Origin: Dictyophora rubrovolvata
Lineage: Eukaryota > Basidiomycota > Agaricomycetes > Phallales > Phallaceae
Direction of reading: 5' to 3'
DNA: 64,000 nucleotides
Assembly: GCA_029959195.1 (NCBI GenBank)
Contig: CP114118.1
Coordinates: 930,001-994,000, forward strand
In this document: one piece after another, positions 13,420-23,861 of the stretch
How the letters are laid out: each line of letters begins with the position of its first letter
How positions within the stretch are numbered: position 1 is the first letter of the stretch
Translations under genes and position numbers: made by a program
Notes under the pieces: generated by a model
The model's input: the letters and a program-made list of their open reading frames with translations, nothing else
Database searches by the model: none
What the model was told of the DNA's origin: nothing

Positions 13420-14670
13420 ATGTCTCCTACCATCACTTTATACAGTGCCGGAACCCCAAATGGTTCGTTTTCGTGACTATTCAGCTCATAATGAAGATCA
13501 ACCCCCATGTTTCTTGCTACTAGGTTATCCAATCACAAGCGCATTAGAAGAATTAGATATTCCCTGTCTGTCAGACAACTAGAGTTATATCACTAATTAT
13601 TAAGGCGTATTCTTTTCCAGACGAATTCAAACCTATTTCATTCAAAGATCAGGAACAAAGGAGCGAGTGGTTCTTAAAGATTAATCCAAATGGTTTGTTG
13701 GGACTTAATTCCCTCGTTTGCCACTTGTTTGGTGTTTCATAAATTACTTGTGTCTATTTCTATTAGGACGCATTCCTGCGATCGTCGACCATAAGCGTGG
13801 AGATTTCGCTGTCTTCGAAACCAGCGCCATCTTGCTCTGTAACATCTTATTTATGTATATCCTCAATATAGGGCGAATCTCGCTGAATTTTCACTCCCAG
13901 ATCTTGCGCAACATTATGATCCCGAACGAAAAATCTCTTATGACCCAGTTAAAGAGCCTAATCTGTACAGCGAAGAATTGCAGTGGATCTTCTTTGCTCA
14001 CGGTGGCCTCGGTCCCATGTGAGTCTATTAATTAATCTGTCAACTATACTTATTATATTTTGTGTGCCACATAGGCAAGGACAAGCGTATGAGATTTCTC
14101 TTTTTCATGTTAATTAGTCTGCTAATTACCGAAAAAGAGCTCATTTCCTTCGTTACGCCCCTGAGGAATTCCCATATGCTATCAAACGTTATACCGTAAG
14201 AATTTTTCTTTTGTTGCTATGTTTCCAGTTTGTTTAATCACTGGTACTCCAGGACGAGACAAAGCGTCTTTTCTCAGTCGTTGAACAGCGCTTACAGGGG
14301 AGAGAATGGTTGGTCGGTCCTCACTATAGTTTAGCTGATATTAAAGCCTTGTAAGTGCTTGCTTAGCTGCCCCGTTTTGTGACAAACTGTTAAACGTCTT
14401 TCGTTAGTCCTTGGTATGTACCCTTCGCCGAATCTTTGGGAAACAAACGCTATTTTAACTCTGCTCCTCTAAATTAGGGTTAGAATTGGACCATGGACAG
14501 GCGTAGAACTCGACGCCTATCCCAACATCAGAGTAAGTAACTTTTATTTGCTCGAAATGTATATTACTCATCTAGTTACTATCGCGTAGGCTTGGATAGC
14601 TCGTATTTCGGAACGTCCTAAAACAGATAAAGGACTGGGTGTTCCCACCCGCTTCAATCTTCAGGAGTGA
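13420..14670 (+). CDS. Ure2-like glutathione S-transferase
   Basis: Cytosolic detoxification enzyme that conjugates glutathione to electrophiles. There are 11 coding exons: 13420-13462, 13524-13565, 13621-13692, 13767-13838, 13901-14018, 14075-14086, 14138-14195, 14253-14350, 14408-14413, 14478-14532 and 14590-14670, giving 218 residues. The thioredoxin-fold half shows ITLYSAGTPNGYPITSALEE, FLKINPNGRIPAIVDH and FETSAILLYLAQHYDPE. The helical half shows LQWIFFAHGGLGPMQGQA, then HFLRYAPEEFPYAIKRY, and SLADIKAFPWVRIGPW. Asn14 in TPNG is in the position used by Ure2-like enzymes. Exons 6 (12 nt) and 9 (6 nt) are microexons; they are supported by the family motifs they complete (MQGQA and FPW), and skipping either keeps frame. 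Other GST subclasses are possible but less likely. Confidence 0.9.
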
Positions 14671-15093
14671 GTTCCCCCATTCCGCTCAGAAAGCCTATTC
14701 GCTAAAAAAAGGATATCTTGAAGGCAACTTAACAACCAGGCCCAAATCCGTGTTGCCATTCAACAGATGTTTGATTTCAAGAAGGTCTGAATGCCCAGAA
14801 ATTGTATACGATTCAAGTATTACGTTTTTAAATTGCCTAAAACGTCAATTATAAATAGTCGACAAAGATGAGTGATAACGCTTGAAGCGAGATTAAATAT
14901 GGAAACTTTTTGTAGACGATAGCACTGAGATGTCAAAGGCGTAATATACTAAGGTAACATGGTATCGTTGAAGTATCATACAGCGAAGGTCCAATAATCC
15001 ACAACATACGAAATAAGGTAAAAAATAAAGAAAGAAGAAGAGGAAAAACTTCTGTCCTTATCTAATAACTATCATAAACGAAAAGAAGCCAGT
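14671..15093. other. Convergent intergenic region
   Basis: Short AT-rich space between the ends of the GST gene and the minus-strand unknown gene. It should hold both 3' untranslated ends. Nothing else was seen. Confidence 0.6.
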
Positions 15094-17504
15094 CTACGTT
15101 CGCGATCGTCCATGAAGAAGTTTTTTAGGCTTCTGACGGCTCTTTTTTTCGTCTCCGGATGCGACGCTACTCTGTTCATCGTTGTCTTCCTTACGCGACG
15201 GTAACAAACGTGATATAATAGAAGGTCTTCTCTTGCGTGGAGAGTTCCCCTTGGGCGATTCCCTCACAGGAGCAGTCTGGTTCACAAAATGTACAGCACC
15301 TGAAGATGTCAGCGTCCCTGGTTTTGAACCTGTGCCATGTTCGGGTTGTTGAAGATCTTCTTTTGAATCATTTGAGTCTACGGCAGTAATGGGAGTAGAT
15401 GGTTCATTGTTTGGGAATATACTACGACGACTGACAACGACCCATGAGCCTGTATCTTTCCCCTCAGAAACGTCCTCTGCCGGAGAATCTGGCCGCGACG
15501 GTACTGGCGGAACGTCCTGTTGTGGAACAGTTCTCACAATTGCAAACTCGCTTTTCTGTCTCGTGGGTTCATATCCAGGTCTATTGGCTCCGTGAGAGGC
15601 CGGTTGAATTATTTGCGGCGAGGAAGAAGTGATAGAATTTGCTGTAGGTTCTTTCAACAAGTTAGGGTTTCGCTGAAGTGTTCCATTCAACGGATTCAAC
15701 GAGTTGGTGTGACCTGAGTCTTGTTTGGTCTGCAAAGGATCTTGAATGACGTCAGTTGGGGGTGTATTAACCCAACCTCCCGGAAGAACAGGATCATTGA
15801 CATCGGATGTTTCAGTTGACATCGAGACACTATGGGCTGTGGGGTTAGAAAAGGCTGATGGTGGGTTTTTTTTTGGGTCGTAGTCGGTGAATGGATTTAC
15901 AAGCTGGCCATTTTTATCTCCGTTCGTGTCGCGAGGGACCCAGGTTATTGGTACTTCAAAACTTCTCCCAGAGGAACGACTGGCAACGCTACTTCTTATA
16001 TCTTCTATCCCACTAGGGGTTCCGAAAGCATTTGGAACAAGAAGGGGAGAAAAAGGCAAGACGGGGGGATCATCAATCCTTGAGGGAGATCGGACGTCAT
16101 GACCATGATCTCCTGTTGTCGGGGCAAGATCGACAGTTCTGTTAGGATCTGGGTCGGTTCGGGGGTGCGGTTCATCTTCAGCATCTTTAGGAAGAGATAT
16201 TAAGGAATGGGTTGGTGGTTGTCTCCCTGTACTAGGTGTGGGTTCACTTGGGGAATCTATAAGGAAAGAAGCAGTATTTGCGATATGAATAGGAACCGGT
16301 GCAGCTAACGGAGGCTGCTGATGCACTTGGGGTTTTAAATACCCCGGCTCCCGCGATATGTTAAGCCCAGTGACATCGCTCGATGCTCTCAAATGGCCGC
16401 TATGATTCGAAGGTTTCAAATTACGGTCCAGTGAACTGTGATTTAACGATGAACTAGATTTATAATGAGATAATTCGTTGACTCGAGGCTCCGGCACTGT
16501 CAGATCTTCGGTAGAATGGGCTGCAGTATTTGATCCTTCTGATCCGTTAAACCCATCCTCAATTGGCTCGAACTGATCTCGTTTGAGCGGGGTGCCCAGA
16601 TTTACTAATGATACAGATTGAATGTGTTCATTAGGGGGAGGTGCCTCTGGATGGCTTGCAAAGATCCAGAAATCTTTGGTGCGTGAGCGGCCCGAGGATA
16701 GGGAAAGGGAAGTAATTAGACTCCAGGAGTGCTTATCAAGGGATGATAGAATTGTAAGTATGTGCCGAGGGGCATCCTCGCTGAAGGTATCCTCTTGAAA
16801 CCCTGTATCAATTAGTTAGGAAGAGAAGATAAAAATAACGAGGAGGACAGCGGCGTACATGAATAGCCTTTGAGTTTAAACTCATAACATTGCTCCCCTA
16901 GCTTCTTCTCCGATTTGACACCTTTCGGCCAGGAGCCTCTTATTGACTGTAAAATGGCTGGAGTACCCGTCAATGGTGAACAGACAACTCGCAGAGACGT
17001 GGCCGATGTAAAAGATAGCCCAAAGGAAGTTACCCCTGATTGGGAAGGGAACTGGCTCCCTTCTGGATACACAGCCGTCCGGGCATTTGGTCGAGAAAAT
17101 ACAAGGGTAACACGATCATTGGTTTCGCGACCGTAATCAATTTGGGAGACGAAGCTATAATCGTAACGAAGCATAATTGCGAAGACTTGAACGAGTACTA
17201 TTTCAGTACTTAAAAACCTAGCGTTCGACCATGGTTTGTCAAGTAAAATAATTTCGCCTAGCGTATGTTCATCATTCTCGCGGAAGGCACGCAAACCGAT
17301 TACTGAATGTAGTCTAGCCTTGAGTTCATTGAATACATTGTGGTCGAAGTTCGTAAGTCTGATAACGTTATTGGAGCTGAACGAAAGCAAAGCGAAAGAT
17401 GAGAACTGTCGAACAGACGAAGACACGAATTCCTTCCGAGGAATGAAATTATCGTCAGGTGAGGAAGTTATGAATGGGATTGGATTACTTGTCATGGAAG
17501 CCAT
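15094..17504 (-). CDS. Large Ser/Pro-rich protein of unknown function
   Basis: I do not recognise this protein. Two exons, 16859-17504 and 15094-16802, join in phase to give 784 residues. The start MASMTSNPIPF at 17504 opens a region of about 215 residues with mixed hydrophobic and charged content that could fold (FSSNNVIRLTNFDHNVFNEL, IVLVQVFAIMLRYDYSFVSQ). After the intron, SLITSLSLSSGRSRTKDFWI keeps this character to about residue 275. The rest, to about 740, is rich in Ser, Pro, Thr and Asp with no repeats and is probably disordered. The tail is strongly basic (KKSRQKPKKLLHGRSRT). There is no signal peptide or clear membrane span. The ordered head and basic tail would suit a scaffold or membrane-surface protein, but this is a guess. 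Confidence 0.75.
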
Positions 17505-20500
17505 GATGATGTAGAACCTGCACTGTGCATTTCGTGGTCAGCGTGGGTTTCTGAGACTGAGTCATCGTCGGAGACGGCCACAGTGACGTCACAGCCTGGG
17601 CTGCTTAGCCGAGCATGAGGCACACACTTAAGCGAAAACGAGGAGTGGCTACATTGGTAGACAAAAGTTATCATATATCAAGAATGGAGCCGAATGCTTT
17701 TTTTCTGCAGAATGATGCCACAGATGTGACAGAAATTGCATAATGGAATTACTCAGGTTGATTAAAAGTCCATGCACTTGAGATTACAAGGATCAAACAG
17801 GAATGAGAAATTTGTGTCAGTCATTTACTATTCATACAATGCTCGGGCTGCCGACGGATTAATAGTCTGCATGGCGCAAAACCAGGGTGTTTCGTATGAT
17901 AGCGACCACTCACGTAGTAATCGGAGGTCCTCAAATCTTCGGAAACTGAATCAGGCCAGAAAAGATTCTTCATATGGCGACGATCTGGATCCATTTAATC
18001 GGGCGGAGAACACATGAACAAAACTCATTCGTTTTTGAATTCAAGTAAGTTTACTTGAGGACTAAAGAAATGCCTGGGAATAACCCCCCCTTGCGTCTTC
18101 CTGTTCCGATGGCACCCACGTTCAGTGCGGGGGGGACGCAACTTTCCGATGTCGATAAAGTAACGAGAAGCTGTTGTGAGATAGTGAAAAGCCGATAGCC
18201 GGGTGTTTCCTATGAGTTCTTACTTAACGGCAAGAAGTCCTGTTTATCTAAGACCTGGGAGAAGTGGTGCTGGAGCTTGAAGCTTGAAGGGTGGCGATTA
18301 GAAAACTTCTATGTTACTAGTGAATTATCAGCAGCTAATTTATACCACAACTACGCGGCTGACAGATATGTACGTTACTCAGTGTGATAGAGTCTTAATT
18401 TTGAAATTTCTATACACTTCCCGTTCAGGTAGTCAAGCAGGCTTTTGATTCTGTGTAGTATGATTCGGTAGGTTCCGTGCGGCTCTGAGTTGCAACAAGA
18501 AATTCATCCGAATTGGGACTGGAAAATCTCATTTTATTTATCATCGCGGATCCTCCTATTGCTCAGATAAGCCCGATAACTCTGAGAAGTGATACAAAAC
18601 TTACCCTGCCAGGTCACTTCAGTTCTTATCGAAATAGAACGCGGCACTGCATCAATGCGATTATTACGGAACAAAGAAACCATACATTACCATTATTTTT
18701 GCTTCTCCAATTTGTGCAGCTAAAATATTCTTGAGCTGACACATTTGGACAACCTGATGAGAAAAGAAGTTAGAAAAAGGGTTTTTGACTTTGATCGGGG
18801 AAACGAGATGGTTTCAGGGCGACGACAACATTAGGCAAGATTCTTCACAATCGCTGTGGCTTCAAAAAAAAGCCCCGGAGTCGGAAAGAATACTGAGAAC
18901 CCCCAGAAGTACATCTTTTGAGCTTCAATGGATGGTGGCAATGTATGGGCGCATCTAAGTATTTGAAACCTGTCAATAACATGTCTGATGAAAATCAAGA
19001 GGGTGTCTCCGATTCATCCTTGAAAAGGTGGCAGTAATAGACGCTTGACAGATATATTCCATGCTGGACGGGTTTTTCGATGGGACAATGGTCAGTGTCC
19101 AACTTGCCCCAGACGTGAGCTTCGCACCATGAATCAAAAATAAATCTATAAAAGAAGAAAATCCAGGTATCTGTAAAAGACATAAAAGAGAGTAAAATCA
19201 GACAGAAAACCATGGCTTGGTGAGCGTAGGTGCTATTGATCACGAGGCTTTGAGGGAAGAAGACCACACAACAAAAATGGGTGATTCGGAGTATATAATG
19301 TACCGTAAGTCAAAGGGGGAAAGTATTTGCCGTTCCTTTCCCGTGTAATTTCAATACTTTGCCTTCCCTGTCATCGAAAAAAAAACAGGGAAAGGACCGT
19401 ATAAACTAATAACAGGACACAACGTTAATGAGTCAAATTTGTCATAAAATAGCTGAAAGGGTAATCACTCACTAGTTTGATATATCAGATTCCCAAATTA
19501 TTGTTACCGGTGGAGCCAGAATACCCTGTTCTGAGGAGCTACATAGATGAGAGTACGGCCATTGGAATCGTATGATGGACGACACCAAGAAATGTCAAAT
19601 GTATGGGAGTTCAATTACCAATGAGTCGCACGATTACACTTGAGGCAGTCGCAGCAGGTTTTCATTGGGTCATTCATCTCCTTCGTGGGATTGCTTGCGA
19701 ACCGAAATCGATCCAATGCGGTTAAGTGGATAAGCACATTCACTTCCCCGAAACCAATCAGGATGTACGGATGATTTCATTCGACGGTTATCTGGCACTT
19801 TGTGATGCCGGGAGGATGACGATACAAACTGACAGAGGATGGAGCGTGCCTGCGGAGAATACGGAGCAGAAACCAAGAAGGAAATCAAAACGAGTTCACA
19901 ATTATGCGATATCCCCTGGATAGATGGAAATCTCTCCTTCTGGTATTAGGTAAAAATCCTCCTTCCTTATTTTGGGAATATGGCCATGAGCAAATACGCA
20001 GAAAACAGCCCAAACCAAATAGAAACACGAGGCAACAATGGCATTGATCACGACATACGTCAAAACTTGGATATCAGCGATTTTTGAAAACTTTTGCCAA
20101 CGACTGTCGGAAAAGTCATTGCTGCCTTGCCTACAAGCATCGCGCGAGCGCTGTCTCAATTTAGCTCGTGTTTTGTACGGCACGTGCACCAATGGGAACA
20201 TGGTAAGAAATCGACAGATGCAAAAAGGCCAGAACGATCAACCCCCTTGATTTGTTGTAATAAAAGTGGAATATAGACAAAGAAAAGACCTCGAACAAAC
20301 AAACAAAGACGCGATGTATATATAAAGGTAAGCCATGGTTTCCGTTTGAATTTGTTTTTTCCTTGGTCTTCGGGTCATTTCGGTGGAAAATTTTGCTAGT
20401 CAAAAGGTAAATGTAACGCCTGCGAGAGTTTAACGGGGTGAACGAGATTCCGAACTTCGGCGACTCGTGTACTGATATTCTAGTGGACAGAGGTAAAAAT

Positions 20501-21342
20501 ACCGTCGACTTCGAAAAGGAGAACAAAAAGGAATCAAGTCAATACAGCGGGGTCCCAGTTGTGCCAGAAAAAACTTTGATTGCCCTATTCGACCTAAGCT
20601 GCGTTTTGCGAGTACAAATTTTGCAGTTATGGTGAAGACGAGAAAACAAGCGGTCTCGGTTGCTTTTCGAGGTCCGCTTTGGTGATGAATCCACGCGTCC
20701 GGCTTCAGAGTCTGGCGGCATATAAAATTGACAGATCGAGGTACTGCGCACAGGGGCTGTGCTATATATTAAGTTATTATGTTGAAATAGACTTGAAGAT
20801 GAAAAAGCCAGCATGGAGATAATTTGCTATGATCTGTGCCAATATGAATCACTGGGCTGCGAACAGTGCCAGCATCTTTTCAAAATATTTGAAAGATAGA
20901 TTGCAGGAAATACTTTTTAACATGCTTTCCCCACAATTCTCAAGCGGTTCGCTCGGGTTTCATCGTGTCTGTTATCTGACCAGCCACGCCTGGCAAGGAT
21001 GCTGGGTCCTGACAGCTGTTTGGCTGATGTTCCATGGGTACCCGCAGGATAATTTTGCTTAGGCTATTCAGATTACTACTTCGAATTTGGAATTCCCCTT
21101 CCTGAAGCAACATCTCACTTACCTGCCTTCCGTGAAAATGTCGCCGCTGGAGCATTGCTATTACTAGAGCCGTTCGCATTCCCGCGCAGCTGGCCTTTTT
21201 TGACTTATCACTGGGGGTTCTCTAGGTTAGTCCAGCCGCTTCTCTCAAATTAAAGTTCTTCTGATCCATGATTTCTCATTGAATACTATGCTTGCTCCAT
21301 GCTTCGTCAATAAGGCACTGGGGGGTGGCGAAATTTCCTGCA
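17505..21342. other. Gene-poor interval of about 3.8 kb
   Basis: No supported gene. Minus-strand frames at about 19900-20200 and 20160-20530 contain hydrophobic runs (for example VINAIVASCFYLVWAVFC) that could be membrane spans, but I found no start or phase-consistent splicing and no family match. A plus-strand frame at 17772-18017 also matches nothing. Some short homopolymer runs occur. No RNA gene was seen. Confidence 0.4.
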
Positions 21343-21348
21343 TATAAG
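21343..21348 (+). promoter_or_regulatory. TATA box of secreted-peptide gene 1
   Basis: A TATAAG element sits 106 bp before the ATG at 21454, with a short leader expected between. Inferred from position and sequence. Confidence 0.5.
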
Positions 21349-21453
21349 AGACCCTCACTTCCTCAACCTGAAGAGGTCACAATACAGCTCTCATAAACAG
21401 CCCGCCCGAGACAACTTCTGAATAGCAACACTTCTTCGATTTCTCAAAAAAAA

Positions 21454-21690
21454 ATGCATTTTTCCTTTTTGACCGCTGTCAAAGTTGCCGTTATCGGCAT
21501 ACTTTTCAACTATGCTAGTGTCGGCAGTGCAATGGTCCTAGGTATTTGCAGTTTTTTTTGTTATCGATGGGACGGTTCTCTGATATCGTATCCGATTTCG
21601 TCATTACTAGTTGATCGTGGGCTAATCGATAGTCCCGTCTCTGATGCTGTGAACGGATGCGGCGGTCCCACTGCCAGAAGCTGCAATTGA
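21454..21690 (+). CDS. Small secreted peptide precursor, copy 1 (GCGGPTARSCN family)
   Basis: Not a family I recognise. Exons 21454-21541 and 21611-21690 give 55 residues. MHFSFLTAVKVAVIGILF, followed by a small-residue stretch ending SVGSA, is a signal peptide. The spacer VDRGLIDSPVSDAVN follows and the protein ends in GCGGPTARSCN. The two cysteines, eight residues apart, could form a disulfide loop in the secreted product. There is no CaaX end, so it is not a classical basidiomycete lipopeptide pheromone. The 69-nt intron has no stop and is a multiple of three; retention would give 78 residues with two extra cysteines. The partner gene at 23391 shares the C-terminal 11-mer and the phase-1 intron position. 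Function could be signalling, toxin-like or effector; none is shown. Confidence 0.72.
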   Translation: MHFSFLTAVKVAVIGILFNYASVGSAMVLGICSFFCYRWDGSLISYPISSLLVDRGLIDSPVSDAVNGCGGPTARSCN

Positions 21691-23277
21691 GACCACCGGG
21701 TGAGTTCATGTTTGGTATTTTTATTTTGTCCGCCGCACCTTACCAACATTGAAGTGGTAGTTCATTCTATTTTCATGATGCAGTCATGTGCTTTTCTCTC
21801 ATTTCTTCCTTTTATATTAAGAGACCACTCATACCGCGTAGGACTGTTAATGTTACTGTATATACTGTAGAATATATTTTCTTCCCGTGAAGGCCCCTCA
21901 GAGTTCACATTATTATAATTGATACTTAACATCGCGAATTTTAGCAATTCTTTGGCTGCACGTCCTATAATCTTTCGGACAAACCAACCGCCAATAATCA
22001 GCGGTCGATAACTTTACTATACTTAAGATGGACAGTTAGTATTAATAAAAAAAACCGCTTAAACTTATCGCGACCGTATAGTACATAATATGGTAGATAT
22101 TGCCATGACTAGCGAATCGAGCCGGGAATCGAACGGCGAAGCCCATATCAGGCCGTCCCCCACTCACGTGTCTTTACAAAGATGGTGTCATTTATTTAGT
22201 TGATTATCAATGAAGTTTCCTTGGGAAAAAGATACGAGAGATAAATTTGGACTCAAATTCAAATTCGTTGTCCTATGCGCGGAGACCCATTGATGGCATG
22301 TATGTCACCATGCTAGCCAGCATATTCCACGCATTTTACAGGTATATCCGTCAACGGGTTCATTTCTGTAAATCATGAAACATTTTTCCTTGGGGTTTTT
22401 CCGCTTCAGCGCACTGTAACGTGCACATGTTGATGAAGACCAGTTCCAAGTTAAACCGTCTTTATGCTCGCCATAAGAGAAATCTGATGAAAATGACAGA
22501 AAGAGGCGACAAGAGATCCTTTCGAACCCACGTGGCAATCGATTTGGGATAAACCAAACAAGTATACGACAAACGGAATAGCGAAATACCCCTCTTTTAA
22601 ATCAAACTTGCCATATCAGGCATTGTCCTCTCAAGAGAGATTCAAAGGACTTAATCATTTTTAAGTAAATAACCTGCCACGCTGCAAGCGATGAGGAGAG
22701 ATGGTGCTTCTTTTTTCGGGCTGAATAGCTGGAAACAACGATCGCTTGTCAATTTCTAGGACAGACAAAGACATCAGTCTAAAACATGGTGAATCGCGTA
22801 AATTCCGGCATTTCGGTTTGACCTTTGACCACTCGTGATGTTCCTGAGTTGGCGAGGATCAACTACCGATGATGAACCGTAAGCAGCCCCGTTGTAGCAT
22901 GGCAGCTAACTCCAAGATTATCCTTGCGGGACAATCGGTTTTCGTTTGACATCCCACTTTTTTTTCCACACTCCAGAGCACCGTGACCCAAAGTATCGGA
23001 ACAACTTAGCTCCATATTTGTTGCTGTGTACCTGAGTGAAGTCTGCTTTTTTTGCTGAAAAGGGTTATACGAAGGAACATTTGACTCGGAATCGGCTCAA
23101 TTATGCGGCATATTCGTCGAAGCGAGGAAGGGGGGCCGTAATGCGTAGGTATGCATCTGTTACCCACATCGATATTAGGCAATACGCATTTAGCTCATCG
23201 TTTCAAATGCAGTGCTAGATGTTTCTAATTGTCGTTCGTTTTTATTTATTTATTTATTTTCACATGTAACTTCAGGG
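21691..23277. other. Space between the two peptide genes
   Basis: About 1.6 kb without a supported gene. A tRNA B-box-like segment on the minus strand near 22110-22135 does not fold (see rejected items). I searched by eye for a third copy of the 11-mer and found none. Confidence 0.5.
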
Positions 23278-23285
23278 TATAAAAG
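23278..23285 (+). promoter_or_regulatory. TATA box of secreted-peptide gene 2
   Basis: TATAAAAG lies 113 bp before the ATG at 23391, almost the same spacing as in the partner gene. The leader between is rich in A and C, as in strongly transcribed fungal genes. Confidence 0.6.
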
Positions 23286-23390
23286 GGCATGAGGTTTTGA
23301 GTATCGTATCGCAACAACAAACTCACAAACGGTTTAGTTTTGAACTCGAGTTCCTCTAAACACACTCTTCTCATAATACACTCAAAAACA

Positions 23391-23572
23391 ATGCGCTACT
23401 TCACTACTCTGTTCACCGTCGTCGTCCTCTCCGTCTTGGTTGCAGCTGCACCAGGTAGGACGCTAAGTGACATTGCTCCAGTTCGGATTTCTGACTGCTA
23501 TCATTATTAGCTCCCCTTGAGCCTCGCCAAACCGATGGATGTGGTGGTCCAACCGCACGTTCATGTAATTAG
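23391..23572 (+). CDS. Small secreted peptide precursor, copy 2 (GCGGPTARSCN family)
   Basis: Exons 23391-23454 and 23511-23572 give 41 residues. MRYFTTLFTVVVLSVLVAAA is a clear signal peptide. The remainder reads APAPLEPRQTD followed by GCGGPTARSCN and a stop; the intron splits the codon after AAAP in phase 1. The 11-mer is identical to the one at 21454 although most of its codons differ. An Arg in EPR-QTD could mark a trimming site before the core, but there is no dibasic Kex2 site. The gene is too short for most gene finders. The two-exon structure, TATA box and paralog together make it convincing. The biological role is unknown. Confidence 0.78.
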
Positions 23573-23861
23573 ATCCATACAATTCGTGTGTAAGTCAAAT
23601 ATCTTTGCATACCTACAACAACTCCCCAAACTCCCACTAACACGAGAGATCTATTAGTCTCGGACCGACTTTAGGCGAAAACCTAATCTTCTACTTTTTT
23701 TTTCTTTTTATAAATTTTTGATTTTCGGAGAATTACGAAGAAAAAGTGTACTTTTATAAATAATACCGAATTGGAGATTGTTATGGAAAGTAGTGTTACC
23801 GTTTACGTAATAATTCTATTTTTCCCAGTTTCCTTTCAAGCTCTCTCTGCACTCGGGCAAA

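Noticed and set aside
22100-22180. Minus-strand tRNA-like sequence with GTTCGATTCCCGG and an AGTGG A-box-like motif
   Set aside because: The T-stem does not pair beyond its closing base pair and no anticodon arm or acceptor stem can be drawn. At best it is a decayed tRNA-derived piece.
21454-23572. Idea that the peptide genes are basidiomycete mating pheromones
   Set aside because: Pheromone precursors there lack a secretory signal peptide and end in a CaaX prenylation box. These precursors have a signal peptide and end SCN.
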